A program made the position numbers and the translations under genes. From NCBI GenBank assembly GCA_042568205.1, contig JBHPJE010000005.1, positions 6,134-70,133 of the forward strand: a DNA stretch of 64,000 nt, read 5' to 3'. The DNA is from JAUVDZ01 sp042568205 (GTDB lineage Bacteria; Patescibacteriota; Gracilibacteria; UBA1369; PNNO01). Position 1 is the first letter of the stretch. Every line of letters begins with the position of its first letter. Positions 40,181 through 52,000 of the stretch are shown here, one piece after another. The notes beneath the pieces are model-generated. The model searched no databases, was not told the origin of the DNA, and was given only the letters and a program-made list of their open reading frames with translations.

Positions 40181-42868
40181 ATGAGATGTTTTGTTATGGC
40201 ATTTCTGGTTGGCATCATGATGCTGGCTGGAGCAACCACGGCGAGAGCGGACCTTCCGCCTGCGCCTGAACAGTGTGCGTCGCAGGGATGCTTCGCAATC
40301 CAGGGTCAGACCCATCTCTACCTCGACCGGAAAGGAGTCGAGAAAGGACCGATCGCCCTGCCCGTCACTGGTGAAAACACCCTCAGGTATTCAAACGGAT
40401 ACCTCGTGGGGACTTGGAATGTCTCCAATGTCATGTGGCTATATCACGTCGAAACTGGTACACAGTGCACTCGTGACGTTGGGATAAGCTGCAAAGAGGG
40501 AGTGGTGTTTGGAGGGTATGCATTCGCTGCCTGCCCAAGCAATTCCTCCACCGTGAGGATGGCGCTCGACTGCACCTCGCACGACACGTTCCCTGGTGGA
40601 GCCTTCCAGAATCCTGAGACCTTGAGCTTATCTAGCACCGAAGTGATCTTCGGATCCAACGGGAATAACCGCGTCGGACACTTCGATCCGGTTAACCCGA
40701 GCCTGGCCAACGCCTACGGCACCGGCCTGACAAACCTCATGTACGTCAGGTACCATGCCGGAACTTCGAAGGTGTACTTCAACGGTAACGATGGTCTCCC
40801 CGGGATCTTCTTCAAGGACTATCCCCTGACCGGAGTGTTCACTTCGCAGAACCTGCTCTACCTACCAGTCAACACACGGTTCCTGTCCATCAACGATACA
40901 CACCTCTTCGCCTCCTCGTATATCTCGGAAGCCTACCTGGTGGACATCGTGAACCAGACCTACATCACGCTCGCCATGAGCGAGTCGCGTGCGAACGCAC
41001 TGTCTTCTGACACCGCGTATGTCGTGGATGTGGGCATCGATATCGTGACCCGTGCCTACGACCTGCAAGGTAACGAGAAAAGTTACTCACCCTTGCCGGT
41101 GGCTGGCTACTCCATCGCTTACATTGAGCCCCATGTGGCACCGGTGTGCAACAACGGGCTCATCGAGCCTGGCGAGATCTGCGATGGTAGTGACTTTGAC
41201 GGCGCAACTTGCGCCGACCATGGTTTCGATGGCGGCGAGCTCGGGTGCAACCTGAGCTGCGACGCGATCAGCACCATCAACTGCTACGGCTGTGGCGACG
41301 GCGTGTTGAATGCCAGCGAAGCCTGCGATGGTAGCGACCTCGGACCCGAAACCTGCGTGGACTACGGTTACGCAAGCGGCGACCTGAGCTGCAACTCAAG
41401 CTGCGAGCACGACACCTCCGACTGCTACACCTGTGGCGACGGATTCATCGAAGGCGCCGAACAGTGCGAGTCCAACGATCTCAACGGCGGCTCATGCACT
41501 TCCGAGGGATTCGTCGCTGGCACAATTGCCTGCGGCACCGACTGCATGTACGACACGTCCAACTGCACTTCCTGCGGTGATGACGTGATCAATGGCAGTG
41601 ACATCTGCGACGGCAACGCCATCAACGACGTCTGCCAGACTCTGGGCATGGGCTTCACCGACGGCACACTCGCGTGCAACAGCACTTGCGACGACTACAA
41701 CACTTCCGGCTGCACCACGTGCGGTGACGGAAATGTAGATCCCGGCGAAGAGTGCGACGGCAACGACCTCGACCAGGAGAACTGCCCGGGCCTCGGATTC
41801 ACCGGCGGCAACCTCAACTGCTACGCCAACTGCACGTACGACACGTCTCAGTGCAACGGCGCACCGATCGAGATCTGTGGCAACAACGTCATCGATCCCG
41901 GCGAAGAGTGCGACGACGGCGACCGCCTGAACGGCGACGGGTGCGACGAAAACTGCATGAACGAACCCGATCCCGTCCTCTGTGGCAACAACATCATCGA
42001 AGGCATCGAGGAGTGTGACGGTACCGAACTGGGTGGCGTCAGCTGCGAAAGCCTGGGCTACAACACTGGCGTGGTGTACTGCGAGAACAACTGCAGACTC
42101 AACGTCAACTGCAGCTTCAACAACTTCCAGCCCGCCAGTCTCAACGTCGAACCTGGTGCGCAACCGCCCCCCGGAGCCTTCACTCCGGAGCAGACGGAAA
42201 CCTTCGAAGAGATCACCGATGGTCTCACCGAGTCCTGCATCCCGTCCATGGATGGCAGCGACCTGATCATGACCACGCCCGAAGACGGCTACTGCCCGAT
42301 CGAGCTGAACTTCGGAGGCATTGAGCCTTCCCTGAAGTCCAAGCAGGGCAAGGTCTTCATCATGATCTACAAACCTACCAACTCGCTCAACAACGAGAAC
42401 GCTGTCGTTCGCATCAAGCCGAGCGGCGAGTTCAACATCGAGAGCGGTGGACATATGAGAGCTCAGCTCTGGGTGACGCCGACCATCACGTTCGACAACA
42501 ACGCCCTGACTGAGACCACCGAAGCAAGCATGAGCCTTCGCATGGAACTCCTGTCGGTCCACCCGGATCCGCCGGAGGACACCGATCCGAATGGCCGCTT
42601 CCTTCTCGTCGAGATTGCCACGGGCCTGGGCACATACTGCTCCAGTTCCGGCACCTGCGCTATCGTCCCGAGTGGCGGTGTGCATGTGCTCGATCTCGAC
42701 AACCTCGACGACTCCCTGGGGGACATCGGCCGTACCCCCAAGAAGTCCAGTGGCTGCTCCATCGCGGGAAGCAGCTCCAACAACTCAGAAATTCCCGCGT
42801 TCATCATGGTGATCATGCTGATCCTGGCCATTCGCATTCGACGGCAGAAGAAAGCCGCGAATCGATAG
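40181..42868 (+). CDS. secreted propeller-like and Cys-rich repeat protein with MYXO-CTERM-like tail
   Basis: 895 residues; a paralogue of the protein at 6167-8743. Signal peptide (1-23, ending TTARAD), propeller-like region (about 30-315) and seven Cys-rich repeats (about 322-645; CGDG.(I/V)..(G/A)E.CDG.DL...C...G...G.L.C...C..DTS.C). The sixth is the ECDDGD/NGDGC DUF4215 form. A beta-rich domain follows (about 660-845), then the tail: DIGRTP, SSGCS with Cys859, hydrophobic helix (about 871-886) and RIRRQKK. The SD AAGGAGG is strong. It is GC-rich, with its own terminator at 42900. Frames on the opposite strand stay open only because of codon bias. Confidence 0.86.
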   Translation: MRCFVMAFLVGIMMLAGATTARADLPPAPEQCASQGCFAIQGQTHLYLDRKGVEKGPIALPVTGENTLRYSNGYLVGTWNVSNVMWLYHVETGTQCTRDVGISCKEGVVFGGYAFAACPSNSSTVRMALDCTSHDTFPGGAFQNPETLSLSSTEVIFGSNGNNRVGHFDPVNPSLANAYGTGLTNLMYVRYHAGTSKVYFNGNDGLPGIFFKDYPLTGVFTSQNLLYLPVNTRFLSINDTHLFASSYISEAYLVDIVNQTYITLAMSESRANALSSDTAYVVDVGIDIVTRAYDLQGNEKSYSPLPVAGYSIAYIEPHVAPVCNNGLIEPGEICDGSDFDGATCADHGFDGGELGCNLSCDAISTINCYGCGDGVLNASEACDGSDLGPETCVDYGYASGDLSCNSSCEHDTSDCYTCGDGFIEGAEQCESNDLNGGSCTSEGFVAGTIACGTDCMYDTSNCTSCGDDVINGSDICDGNAINDVCQTLGMGFTDGTLACNSTCDDYNTSGCTTCGDGNVDPGEECDGNDLDQENCPGLGFTGGNLNCYANCTYDTSQCNGAPIEICGNNVIDPGEECDDGDRLNGDGCDENCMNEPDPVLCGNNIIEGIEECDGTELGGVSCESLGYNTGVVYCENNCRLNVNCSFNNFQPASLNVEPGAQPPPGAFTPEQTETFEEITDGLTESCIPSMDGSDLIMTTPEDGYCPIELNFGGIEPSLKSKQGKVFIMIYKPTNSLNNENAVVRIKPSGEFNIESGGHMRAQLWVTPTITFDNNALTETTEASMSLRMELLSVHPDPPEDTDPNGRFLLVEIATGLGTYCSSSGTCAIVPSGGVHVLDLDNLDDSLGDIGRTPKKSSGCSIAGSSSNNSEIPAFIMVIMLILAIRIRRQKKAANR

Positions 42869-42899
42869 GCTCAGCACCAGCTGAAAACCTATAGATCAC

Positions 42900-42948
42900 G
42901 CCTGGTCTCAATGCAGTATTTTATTGCAGCGAGACCAGGCTTTTTTTT
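42900..42948 (+). terminator. strong intrinsic terminator
   Basis: GCCTGGTCTC (42900-42909) and GAGACCAGGC (42931-42940), with an inner TGCAGTATTTTATTGCA stem, followed by eight T. It insulates the GC-rich gene from the giant-protein operon. Confidence 0.92.
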
Positions 42949-42960
42949 ACATATTTACCT

Positions 42961-42989
42961 TTGTGTTTTTTGGCTTTTTCTGGTATAAT
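42961..42989 (+). promoter_or_regulatory. promoter of the giant surface-protein cluster
   Basis: TTGTGT at 42961-42966, a 17-base spacer and TATAAT at 42984-42989. The leader is about 35 bases, A-rich, without SD. Confidence 0.6.
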
Positions 42990-43029
42990 AAACATAGAAA
43001 AAAAATAAAAATAAAACGCGTTTATATAT

Positions 43030-46000
43030 ATGGGGAATTCAAAAAACTGGCTCGTAGCTCGAGCTAGGAATAAACAGCTTATCGAAAAGGCCAAAAAAGT
43101 TGCTGCAGGAGGGCTTATCTCTGCAGTTATTATTGGGCCTCTTATTTATTTTGGAGCAGTTGCTGTTCCTGTTGAACTTCGAAATGCTAAAAAAACGAGT
43201 GACGAGCTTGTTCAAGATATGGCTGCTACCCCAGAAATCGCTATTGATATACCTGCTACCCCAGAGGTAAAAACCAGCGAAAAACCAATCGAATTCCCTG
43301 AAAAAAAGGAGAAAAAAGAAATAAAAGATCCGAAAGTTGAATTCTTATTAGCTGATCTTCCTGTAGTAAAACAACAAAAAGAAGATGTTGCTACAGGTTA
43401 TTCAGAAACGGTTGAAGATCGATTTATTAATACATTAAAAACAGAATTTAGAGACGAAGAAAAAGAAGTTGAAATCAGGACTACAAAAAAAGAAATAGAA
43501 GGACAAGTAGAAACGTTGGTAGTAATGCAAAATCTTGATATTGAAGATGGGCCAAGGAAAGTGCAAAAGAAAGAAGATGCCGATATTGTAGCAAGAGCTA
43601 CACTTAGAAGATATCTACAAACAAATCCAAAAGAAGCTGATTTTGACATTTACAAAGATACAAGCAAATTAAAAAATTCTAAAAAACAATATCAACTTGT
43701 TGTTGACAGTATAAAAACTAACAATGACAAATGGTATATAAATTTCCAACAATACAAAGAAGCACTTCCTGTATTTGATGGAAATGTAAAAATGATATTT
43801 ACAGAAAGAAAACAATTAATAGCTTTAACTGACAATCTAAGAACTGAATTACCGGAAACAACAGAATTCCAAATTTCAAACATTTCTGCAACAGAATCAA
43901 CTAAAGAAATTTTTGATTGGGATGAACAAGAAGACAAAATTGATTTTGTAAACAAAGGTTACTACAAAAATAAACCAGCTTTTAAAGTAGATGTTGAAAG
44001 CCATAATCCATTAGGGGATTATGAAGTTTTTGTTAATGCTATTGATGGAGAGATTGAAAATATTGGAGGAGATATAAGGCTCGCAGATGAAACAGGCTTT
44101 ACAAGAGAAGAACTTCAACCAAATGGTGTTCTTCCTTATAATCCTGTCACTGATATAGTTGACCCTATTCAGTATGCAGTTGGGGAACGGCGTCCAGAGG
44201 ATGAAACACAGGTTTTCCCAACTCCTGAAGAACTTGAATTAATACAACAGGCTAATGATGTAGAAGCTGCGAGAGCAGAAGCAGAGATGAATGGCAATAT
44301 TGAAATTCAGAGAAGTGAAATTTTTGAAAAAATAATAGCTCCTGTTTATGCAGAAGAAGTAATTGAAATTCCTACTCAGGAAGTAACTGGCCCATCAATC
44401 GAAGTGTTGGAAGAATTCGCAGCTACGAGTGATGTCTCAGCTACTCCAGATGCCTCAGCAACTCCTGAGCCTAGCATTGTGGTTCTTGATACTATATTTA
44501 GCAGAGTGCTTGGTAAAGTTTATCCTCAAAATCCAAATCAAGAACCAATAATTACACCTCTTGCTGATGCTTATGTTTATTATAATTCGCAACAATTCAC
44601 AACCGATGAAGATGGATATTTTGAAAATAAAGATGGAGACTGGTATAGCGTTTTCTTGGATGGTCCATATGTAACTGTCTACGATGACGACGCAAGTTCA
44701 AATGCAAACATCAAAGACCGGACACCTGAAGATCCTTTTATATGGGATGAAAACAGTGCGAGCCTTGCTGCTACAAATGCTTTCTATCACGCAAATGAAC
44801 TTCATGATTATTTTGTTGAACTTCACGATTATGATGTAAATAAAAAAATCCCAATAACTGTTAATTCTGAATTAGTTGATCAATATCTAAATGGATGTGG
44901 TGCATGGTTTGACAATTCAGACAAATCAGTTGAGATGGGTAGAGGTGGTACAGATGCCTGTCCTGAAGATTTAAATTATGCACTTTCAAGTGACTTCATA
45001 TATCACGAATATACTCACTTTATTGTTGAAGAAATCACCCACCTTCCAAATATTGCAGGTTCAGAAGCTGCAGCAATGGGTGAAGGTCTGGCAGATTATT
45101 TTGCAGCTTCAAAAAATAACGACTCTATTTGGGGAGATGTTGTTGCACCTAATAGTACTAGAAATTTAAAAAACACTTTACAATATGGAGTTGATATGAC
45201 TGGGGAGTCTCATCAAGATGGCCAAATTTTTGCTGGTGCTTTATGGGATTTAAGAACTCTGATCGGACCAATTAATACAGATAAATTAGTCTTCAATACT
45301 TTATATCAAGACAGACTACATTTCGAAACATTTATGTATGGACTGCTAATTGAAGATGATGATAATAATGATTTTTCAGATGGAACTCCTCATATGTTGG
45401 AAATTATTGCAGCATTTGAAAACCATGGCATTGGACCAGGAATTTTAAACTTCGAAGGGCTTCCAGTTGATCCTGAAGCATGGACAGATTTAGTTGGAGA
45501 AGAAGCCCCAGTTGGAGAAGAAGCAGGTGTATTAAATGCTTTATATAATACTAGTGGTACTACGTGTGGCAGTTATGATAATGGAACGACTATCTGGATT
45601 GATGCGAATGTTAAGTGTTATTGGGTTGGATCAGGAACGCGATCATTAATTTATTTATCAAATGGTGCTGATTTATATATAGGGGGAAATCCTGCTGAAA
45701 CTGAGGCTGTGCTAAAAGCAAGTGGAACTCTTACAACTACCGGAGATGTTAGTGTTTATGGTACTAGTGCTTATTCAACTATACAGATTGGTTGGTATGG
45801 TACTTATTATGGTCGACTAACAGTAGGAGATGAATTACAGCTAATAAATGGTGGTGAAGTAGATGTTGGATACGATGGAGGATCTGCCGCAAATGTAAAT
45901 ACTTATCTTCACGTTACTGGTAGTACACAGATATATAAAACTGCTGCAACGTATACTTCAAACTGTCACGTTGACATTTGGAATGATGCATCAAGCGATA

Positions 46001-49000
46001 ATAACTTTGGAGATTTATTTGTAGGGAGATCAGATACATCAAGTTCACAATATGGTAACCAATCTTATGTATATGTAAATGGTAGTAATCCTGGAAGAGT
46101 GAATATGGACTCTTTTAGATTAGACAATGGTGGTTATGTAAATACTTATGGATATTTTACTTCAAACGGGGCTTCAGACATCCTAAATGGGGCGTGGATG
46201 AGGGTCCATGATTCGGCCGGTTACTTTTACAATAATGGATACGCTCTTTATGTTTGGGACGATTCTTATTTTTACAATGATGATTATGTCCATTCTGGTA
46301 TAATTTGGGATTTAAGAGATACTGCAAGGATAATAACAAGTAGCACTGGCTCAACTAATGGACAATCCGCTACCTTCGGGAATAGTTCATGGCTAGATTT
46401 AAATGGTGGATCTTTTAATTTGGTCGGAACAGCAACATTTAATACTTCAGCATATGCTGATCTCGACGGGGGAACATTTAATCCTGGAACTGCAACCTTT
46501 AATAATTCAACCTATGTTGATGTAAATGGATCAGCATACTTTAGTCCAGGAACAGCCAATTTTAATACAAGTGCGGAAATGCGACATAGAGCAGTTGGAA
46601 CTGCTTCAGATGGTAATGTGACAATGAATAATAATTCCCTTTGGTACCATTATGGCGGGACATCAAGCATTGGGAATTTCAACATGAATGATACTTCAAT
46701 AATGTATGCGCATGGTGGCACTATTACAGCAACCTCTTTCTATCTTAGTGATAGTTCGCGACTTGATAAAACGTACTATGATGCTACCCATACAGGTAAT
46801 GGCGCAATAACTGCAACTAACATTACTCTTACAGAGACATCCCGTGTTACTCATGCAAGAACAACAGGTGCAGTTACTGTAAGTGGCAAGCTCATGATTA
46901 CTAATGATGCATATTATACTCAAAGTGCAGGTACAGTGAATGTCACTGGAGCCGCAGGGACTGAAGTTTTAGGAACAACTTATACATCGCAAAGTGGAAT
47001 GTTGCAAGTAGGTGGAGGGAATTTCAATTCAACGGATATTACGTGTTATGAAAACGGATGGATAGACCAAAACGGCGGAACAATAACTACTTCTGGCACA
47101 CTAGATATACAAAGTAATGCTTGTTTATATGATAATGATATTGGAACTGGGACTTTCAATTCTATCAATATGACAAATAATAGTGAGATTCAAAACGATG
47201 GAACAATAAATGTGAAAGCTGGTGGAGTTTATATGGAAGACACTTCATTACTAACTAATAATTATAATACAAGTGGATCTGCATACATTTATATGAATGA
47301 ACCCACTGTAGGACATAATAGTTTTTGGACTGTTAGAGAAAGTGCGGATGTTGAAAATAGAACTGGAGGATATATAACAGCCCAAACCGGTGCAACATCT
47401 GGAGATCATTTAGCTGTCTACGATACTGCGACTTTTACAAATAGAGGTGACGTTATTTTCCATGATGGATTTATTGGTTTGGATGGTGGTGGAGACGCTG
47501 ATCAACTGGGAGGTACTTTTGTTAATGAATATATAAATGGTCCTGGATATGTAGATTTCTATGGAGACTTACAAATTACTCAGGGCGCTTTTGTAAATAA
47601 ATCTGATAGACCTGCTTCGTATGGAGCATATATTCGAGGAAATGTTGATATTACAGGATATTATTCATCTTTTTGCGATATCTCTGTATTGCAAAATCAG
47701 GGACATATGCGAGTATTAGGAGATGTGACAATGGGAACACATACTGATAGTCCAAGTTATAGTTGTTCAAGGGTACATACTTTAGACACTGCATCATTAA
47801 CAGATAATGAGCTTTATGTAGATGGAAGCTTAACAGCTACAGAAGATTATTCAGAGATTTATGGGACTGGTGGTCTGAATGTTAGAGAAACACTTAGTAT
47901 GACTGCCCTAAATTCATATATTGACATTCAATCAGCAACTCAATTTGAAACAACAGTAATTGATTATTATTTCAAAACTGCAAATTTTTATGTGGGAGAT
48001 ACGCTAAACATCGGTGGTTATCTTGTAAAACTTGTTGCGCAAACCGACTTAGGTGGTGGTACTGGAACAATAACTATTGAGCATTATCCTACTTATACTT
48101 TTGCACACAACGCTACAATTACAGGTAATTATGCAGGCTCTGCAAATATAAATGAACCAACTGGAGTTACTTATGGTGGTTTTTCTTTTAATAGTGGCCA
48201 CCTTTATGTAGGAGATGATTTAATTATAAATGGAACTGGTGGTAGTGCTCCATACATGGAAAATGAAGGGACTGTAGCTATTGGAGGCGCCGGCTCAATT
48301 ACTACCAGTTTACAATTAAATGGAAATTCAACAATATTAAACAAAGAAGATCAATTACTCACGGCTGCTTATAGTAGTCAGTCAGGTAATTTTACCCTTG
48401 GAGAAACGGTCACAGGTGTAACAAGTGGCATTACTGCTGCTGTTGCCTGGGATTATGATAATGGTTCTGATGGACTACTGCTATTAGATGATCCTACAGG
48501 CGATTTCCTTGCAGGAGAATTTATAAGCGGTTCAGTTAGTGGCTATGCAAAGCTTTCTCTTGCTCCTGTTCAGTCATACTCTGATGCAGTTATTACTGTT
48601 GACACTGCTTGGCCAACTGTTGCTACTCATGGCCAATTTCAAATTTATAACAACGCTGCAGTAACAAATAACGGAACAATCAATGCAAATCGCATTCTTG
48701 TAGGAAATGGATCAACAGTTGGAGGAGCATGGACAAATGCTACCAAAGGGGATACTAATGTTACATACTCAGGTACTGGTACAGCGATGTATTGTTATAG
48801 AGCTGCTTGTGCACATAATAGCGATGCAACAGATTTAACTATTGCCGGAAATTTATCTATTCAGGGTGTTTCACTTGATCCTATGAATTTTTACAGTGAT
48901 CAAACTGCAAGCGCTGTAGGTGTAACTATATATAATTATGGAAATTTACATGTTGATAATGAATCAACTTTTACCTCTACTGGAACTAACTATATATATG

Positions 49001-52000
49001 ATGACTTTACAGCTACCCCTGCAAATGATGGCTTTTTGACAATTTATGTAGACTCAACATTCGATGCAGCTACAGCAAATATGAATTTAGGTCAAAGTGG
49101 TCTTTTAACTGGTGGAAAAATTTCCAATAGTGGATTATTTAAAATAAATAATTTATATATGAATGAATCTTCTGAGTTAAATAATTATATTAATGGAGCA
49201 GTGTATTCATATAACTTAATAGAATTAACCCAGGATTACAGTACAAACGACTACATTCGCCAATTTAATAATTACGGCTATGTTGACGCAGTGGATGTTC
49301 ATGTTTATGGAGACAATGCTTGGATAGATAATGAAAACGCTGCAAATGCAGCCTTTATAGCAAGCGGTGATTTAGTAATCGATGGTGGGGAATTTACAAA
49401 TATAGATGGGAATCTGGGAGTGGATATTAGTGGTGATACCTATGTATTTCATGAGGGTTCAGCTACCTACACTGATGGAGAATTGTTAAATTATGATGAT
49501 TTTACTACAGGGAAACTTTATGTTGGATGTTCAACCATAGCTGCTACATGTGCTTATACTGGCGCTGGAGGGTATGTTAAAAATGGTCTTTTTAATACAG
49601 ACGAAGGAACGATTACGGTTACCAGTACCTCTGGAATAGAAGACATGTACATATATAGAGGAGGTGATTCTCCGGCAACTACAGGTCTGGTTTATAATGA
49701 CTGGGGAACGCTTTCTGTTGGGGACGCCACAGGAGGACAAATGGTGTTACAAGGTGATAATACCTTTGCTGCGCCTGGTGTTTATGATGAGGCAATCTTG
49801 CAAAATTCAAGCATCACTCCAACTCCTCAGGTCAATGCAAATGAAATTTATTTGTTGAGCGCTGCGGAAGTTCATAATGCCGGTGATTTAAATATAAGTG
49901 ATAAATTGTGGACTGAAAACACTCTAATATTTAAAAACATTTATAATTATGGGCCGGGTGATATTGATATAACGGGTGATGGTAATTTATGGCTTTATCA
50001 AAATAGTTATCTGGAAAATTATAGTGGTGGAGATATTGATACAACTGGAACCTTGAAAATATTTGCAGATACATTAACATCAACAGTTGATAATCATGGT
50101 CATATGGAGGTAGCTGAAATTTGGAATGGAGATGAAGCAGAATATTATGGTGGAACGTTTAATAATGAAAGTGGTGCAGATTTTTCTGCAACAAGTACTG
50201 TCAATGATGCAGGAAATATTTTTGGTGGAGATATTTATCAAAAAAATGGTTCAAATACATTTGATATTGCAGGAAGATTAACAACTTATAGTGACAGCTC
50301 TACTAATAAAGGTAATGTATTTCAGGCTGCAGGCAGTGGGAAAATTTCTCTTGGGGAATTATATATTGATGAAGATGGATATTATGAAGTTAATGGTTTA
50401 ACAACTGATCCTGGAACACATATAGTCGACACTACAACCACAGGGAATTTAAAATTAAGTGGATTTTTTGGTGATCCGGCAACTCTACAAATTAATGGAT
50501 CTCAGGTAGAGGTTGATGGTACAACTGGAGTACATCAAGTTTCTAATATCGACAATGATGCCATAATGGCAAGTGGCGATGGTGGATTTATTGCTCATGG
50601 ACTTGCCACTGTTTATGATCTTGGATCGATTACTTCTGATGAAACCTCAACCTTTATGTTTAATGATGGTTTAACTGTCGATGATGGCTTGGCCTCAATT
50701 TGGGACAATATGCAAGTTACAGGAGATTTCAATATTATTAATGATGGTCAGGCCCAATTAGGATATGACGGTGTTATTTTAGACAACGTAGGTGTTGTAG
50801 TAGTTACAGGCAACATTGCTTTAGACAATACCGGAATAACAAACAATCTTTTAACAAATTATAGTCAAGTATTAGTTGGTCTCTCTGTTCATATTGGTGG
50901 TGCATCCGGCAATACTGCAACTTTAGATCATATAGGTTTCAGTGATGGTGTGCTTGCTTCAAATTTATTAGTTTCAGACAACATGGATGTGTACACAACA
51001 GGAACGCTTACAAGTGATGGCTATATAGCAATTCTCGATAATATGCTTGTTGATCCTGGTGGTACTGCTGATCTTAATGATGATGCTTCAGATACATTCT
51101 GCGAAACATATGTAGGATTTGATGGCACAGGCGATTTGACTATAAACCAGGATGCAACCAATATTGGAAAATTAACAGTAAATTGTACTCGAACCTCTGG
51201 AGCTATTACAGAATTATTAGTTTTTGGAACATCTAGGGTATATGGTGAATTAGAATTAAATTCAGCAATGGGAACAATAGATATGGTAGTAGGTGAATCT
51301 GGTACTTCTTACCCAACATTGGGTCTTGTAACGCATAGATTCTTGACGTATATAACTGGAGACAACGCTCCAACAATCGTCTTTTTATTAGGAATAGTTA
51401 ATGATCTGACGGTAAATATTGAAGGTGAAATTAATGTAAGTGAATTAGTAAATGAAGAAAGCAGCGGAAGTGGTAGGCCTCGAGGTGGTACATTTGGCGG
51501 GAAAGGAACTTATAGTTCAGGTGTTACCGGCGTAGTTGAACATGGTCTTGTCGAAGTTAATTCACAAAACTATGGACGTGCCGGCGTTGATCCTGAACGT
51601 GACTTAGCTTATGGTGGTGGAAAAATTGAAATTGATATATTCGGTAGAGCAACTGTAAATGGAAACATTCTAGCTAATGGAATGGATGGTGATGCAAACA
51701 CAACTCCTCCAGGAAGTCCAGGAACTCCAGGTGATGCAGCAGGTAGTGGAGGAAGCATTATTTTAAATATTGCAGAAAGTTTAAGTGGTAGCGGTGACAT
51801 CAGTGCGAATGGAGGAGACTCTCCTGATACAAGTGCAGCAGGAACTCCATTGGCTGAATCTGGTGGTGGTGGACGAGTTTACATCGAATACTATGATAAT
51901 TCTGGTTACTCAGGCACAGCGAGTGCTTATGGTGGTGCAGCGGACAGAGATACTAGTGGAAGTACAAATTTATACTATGCCGCACCTGGAACAGTGTTCT

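Noticed and set aside
41492..42685. 397-codon open frame on the minus strand under the second Cys-repeat gene
   Set aside because: Same reason: low-complexity Ala/Val/Gly product created by GC-rich antisense codons.
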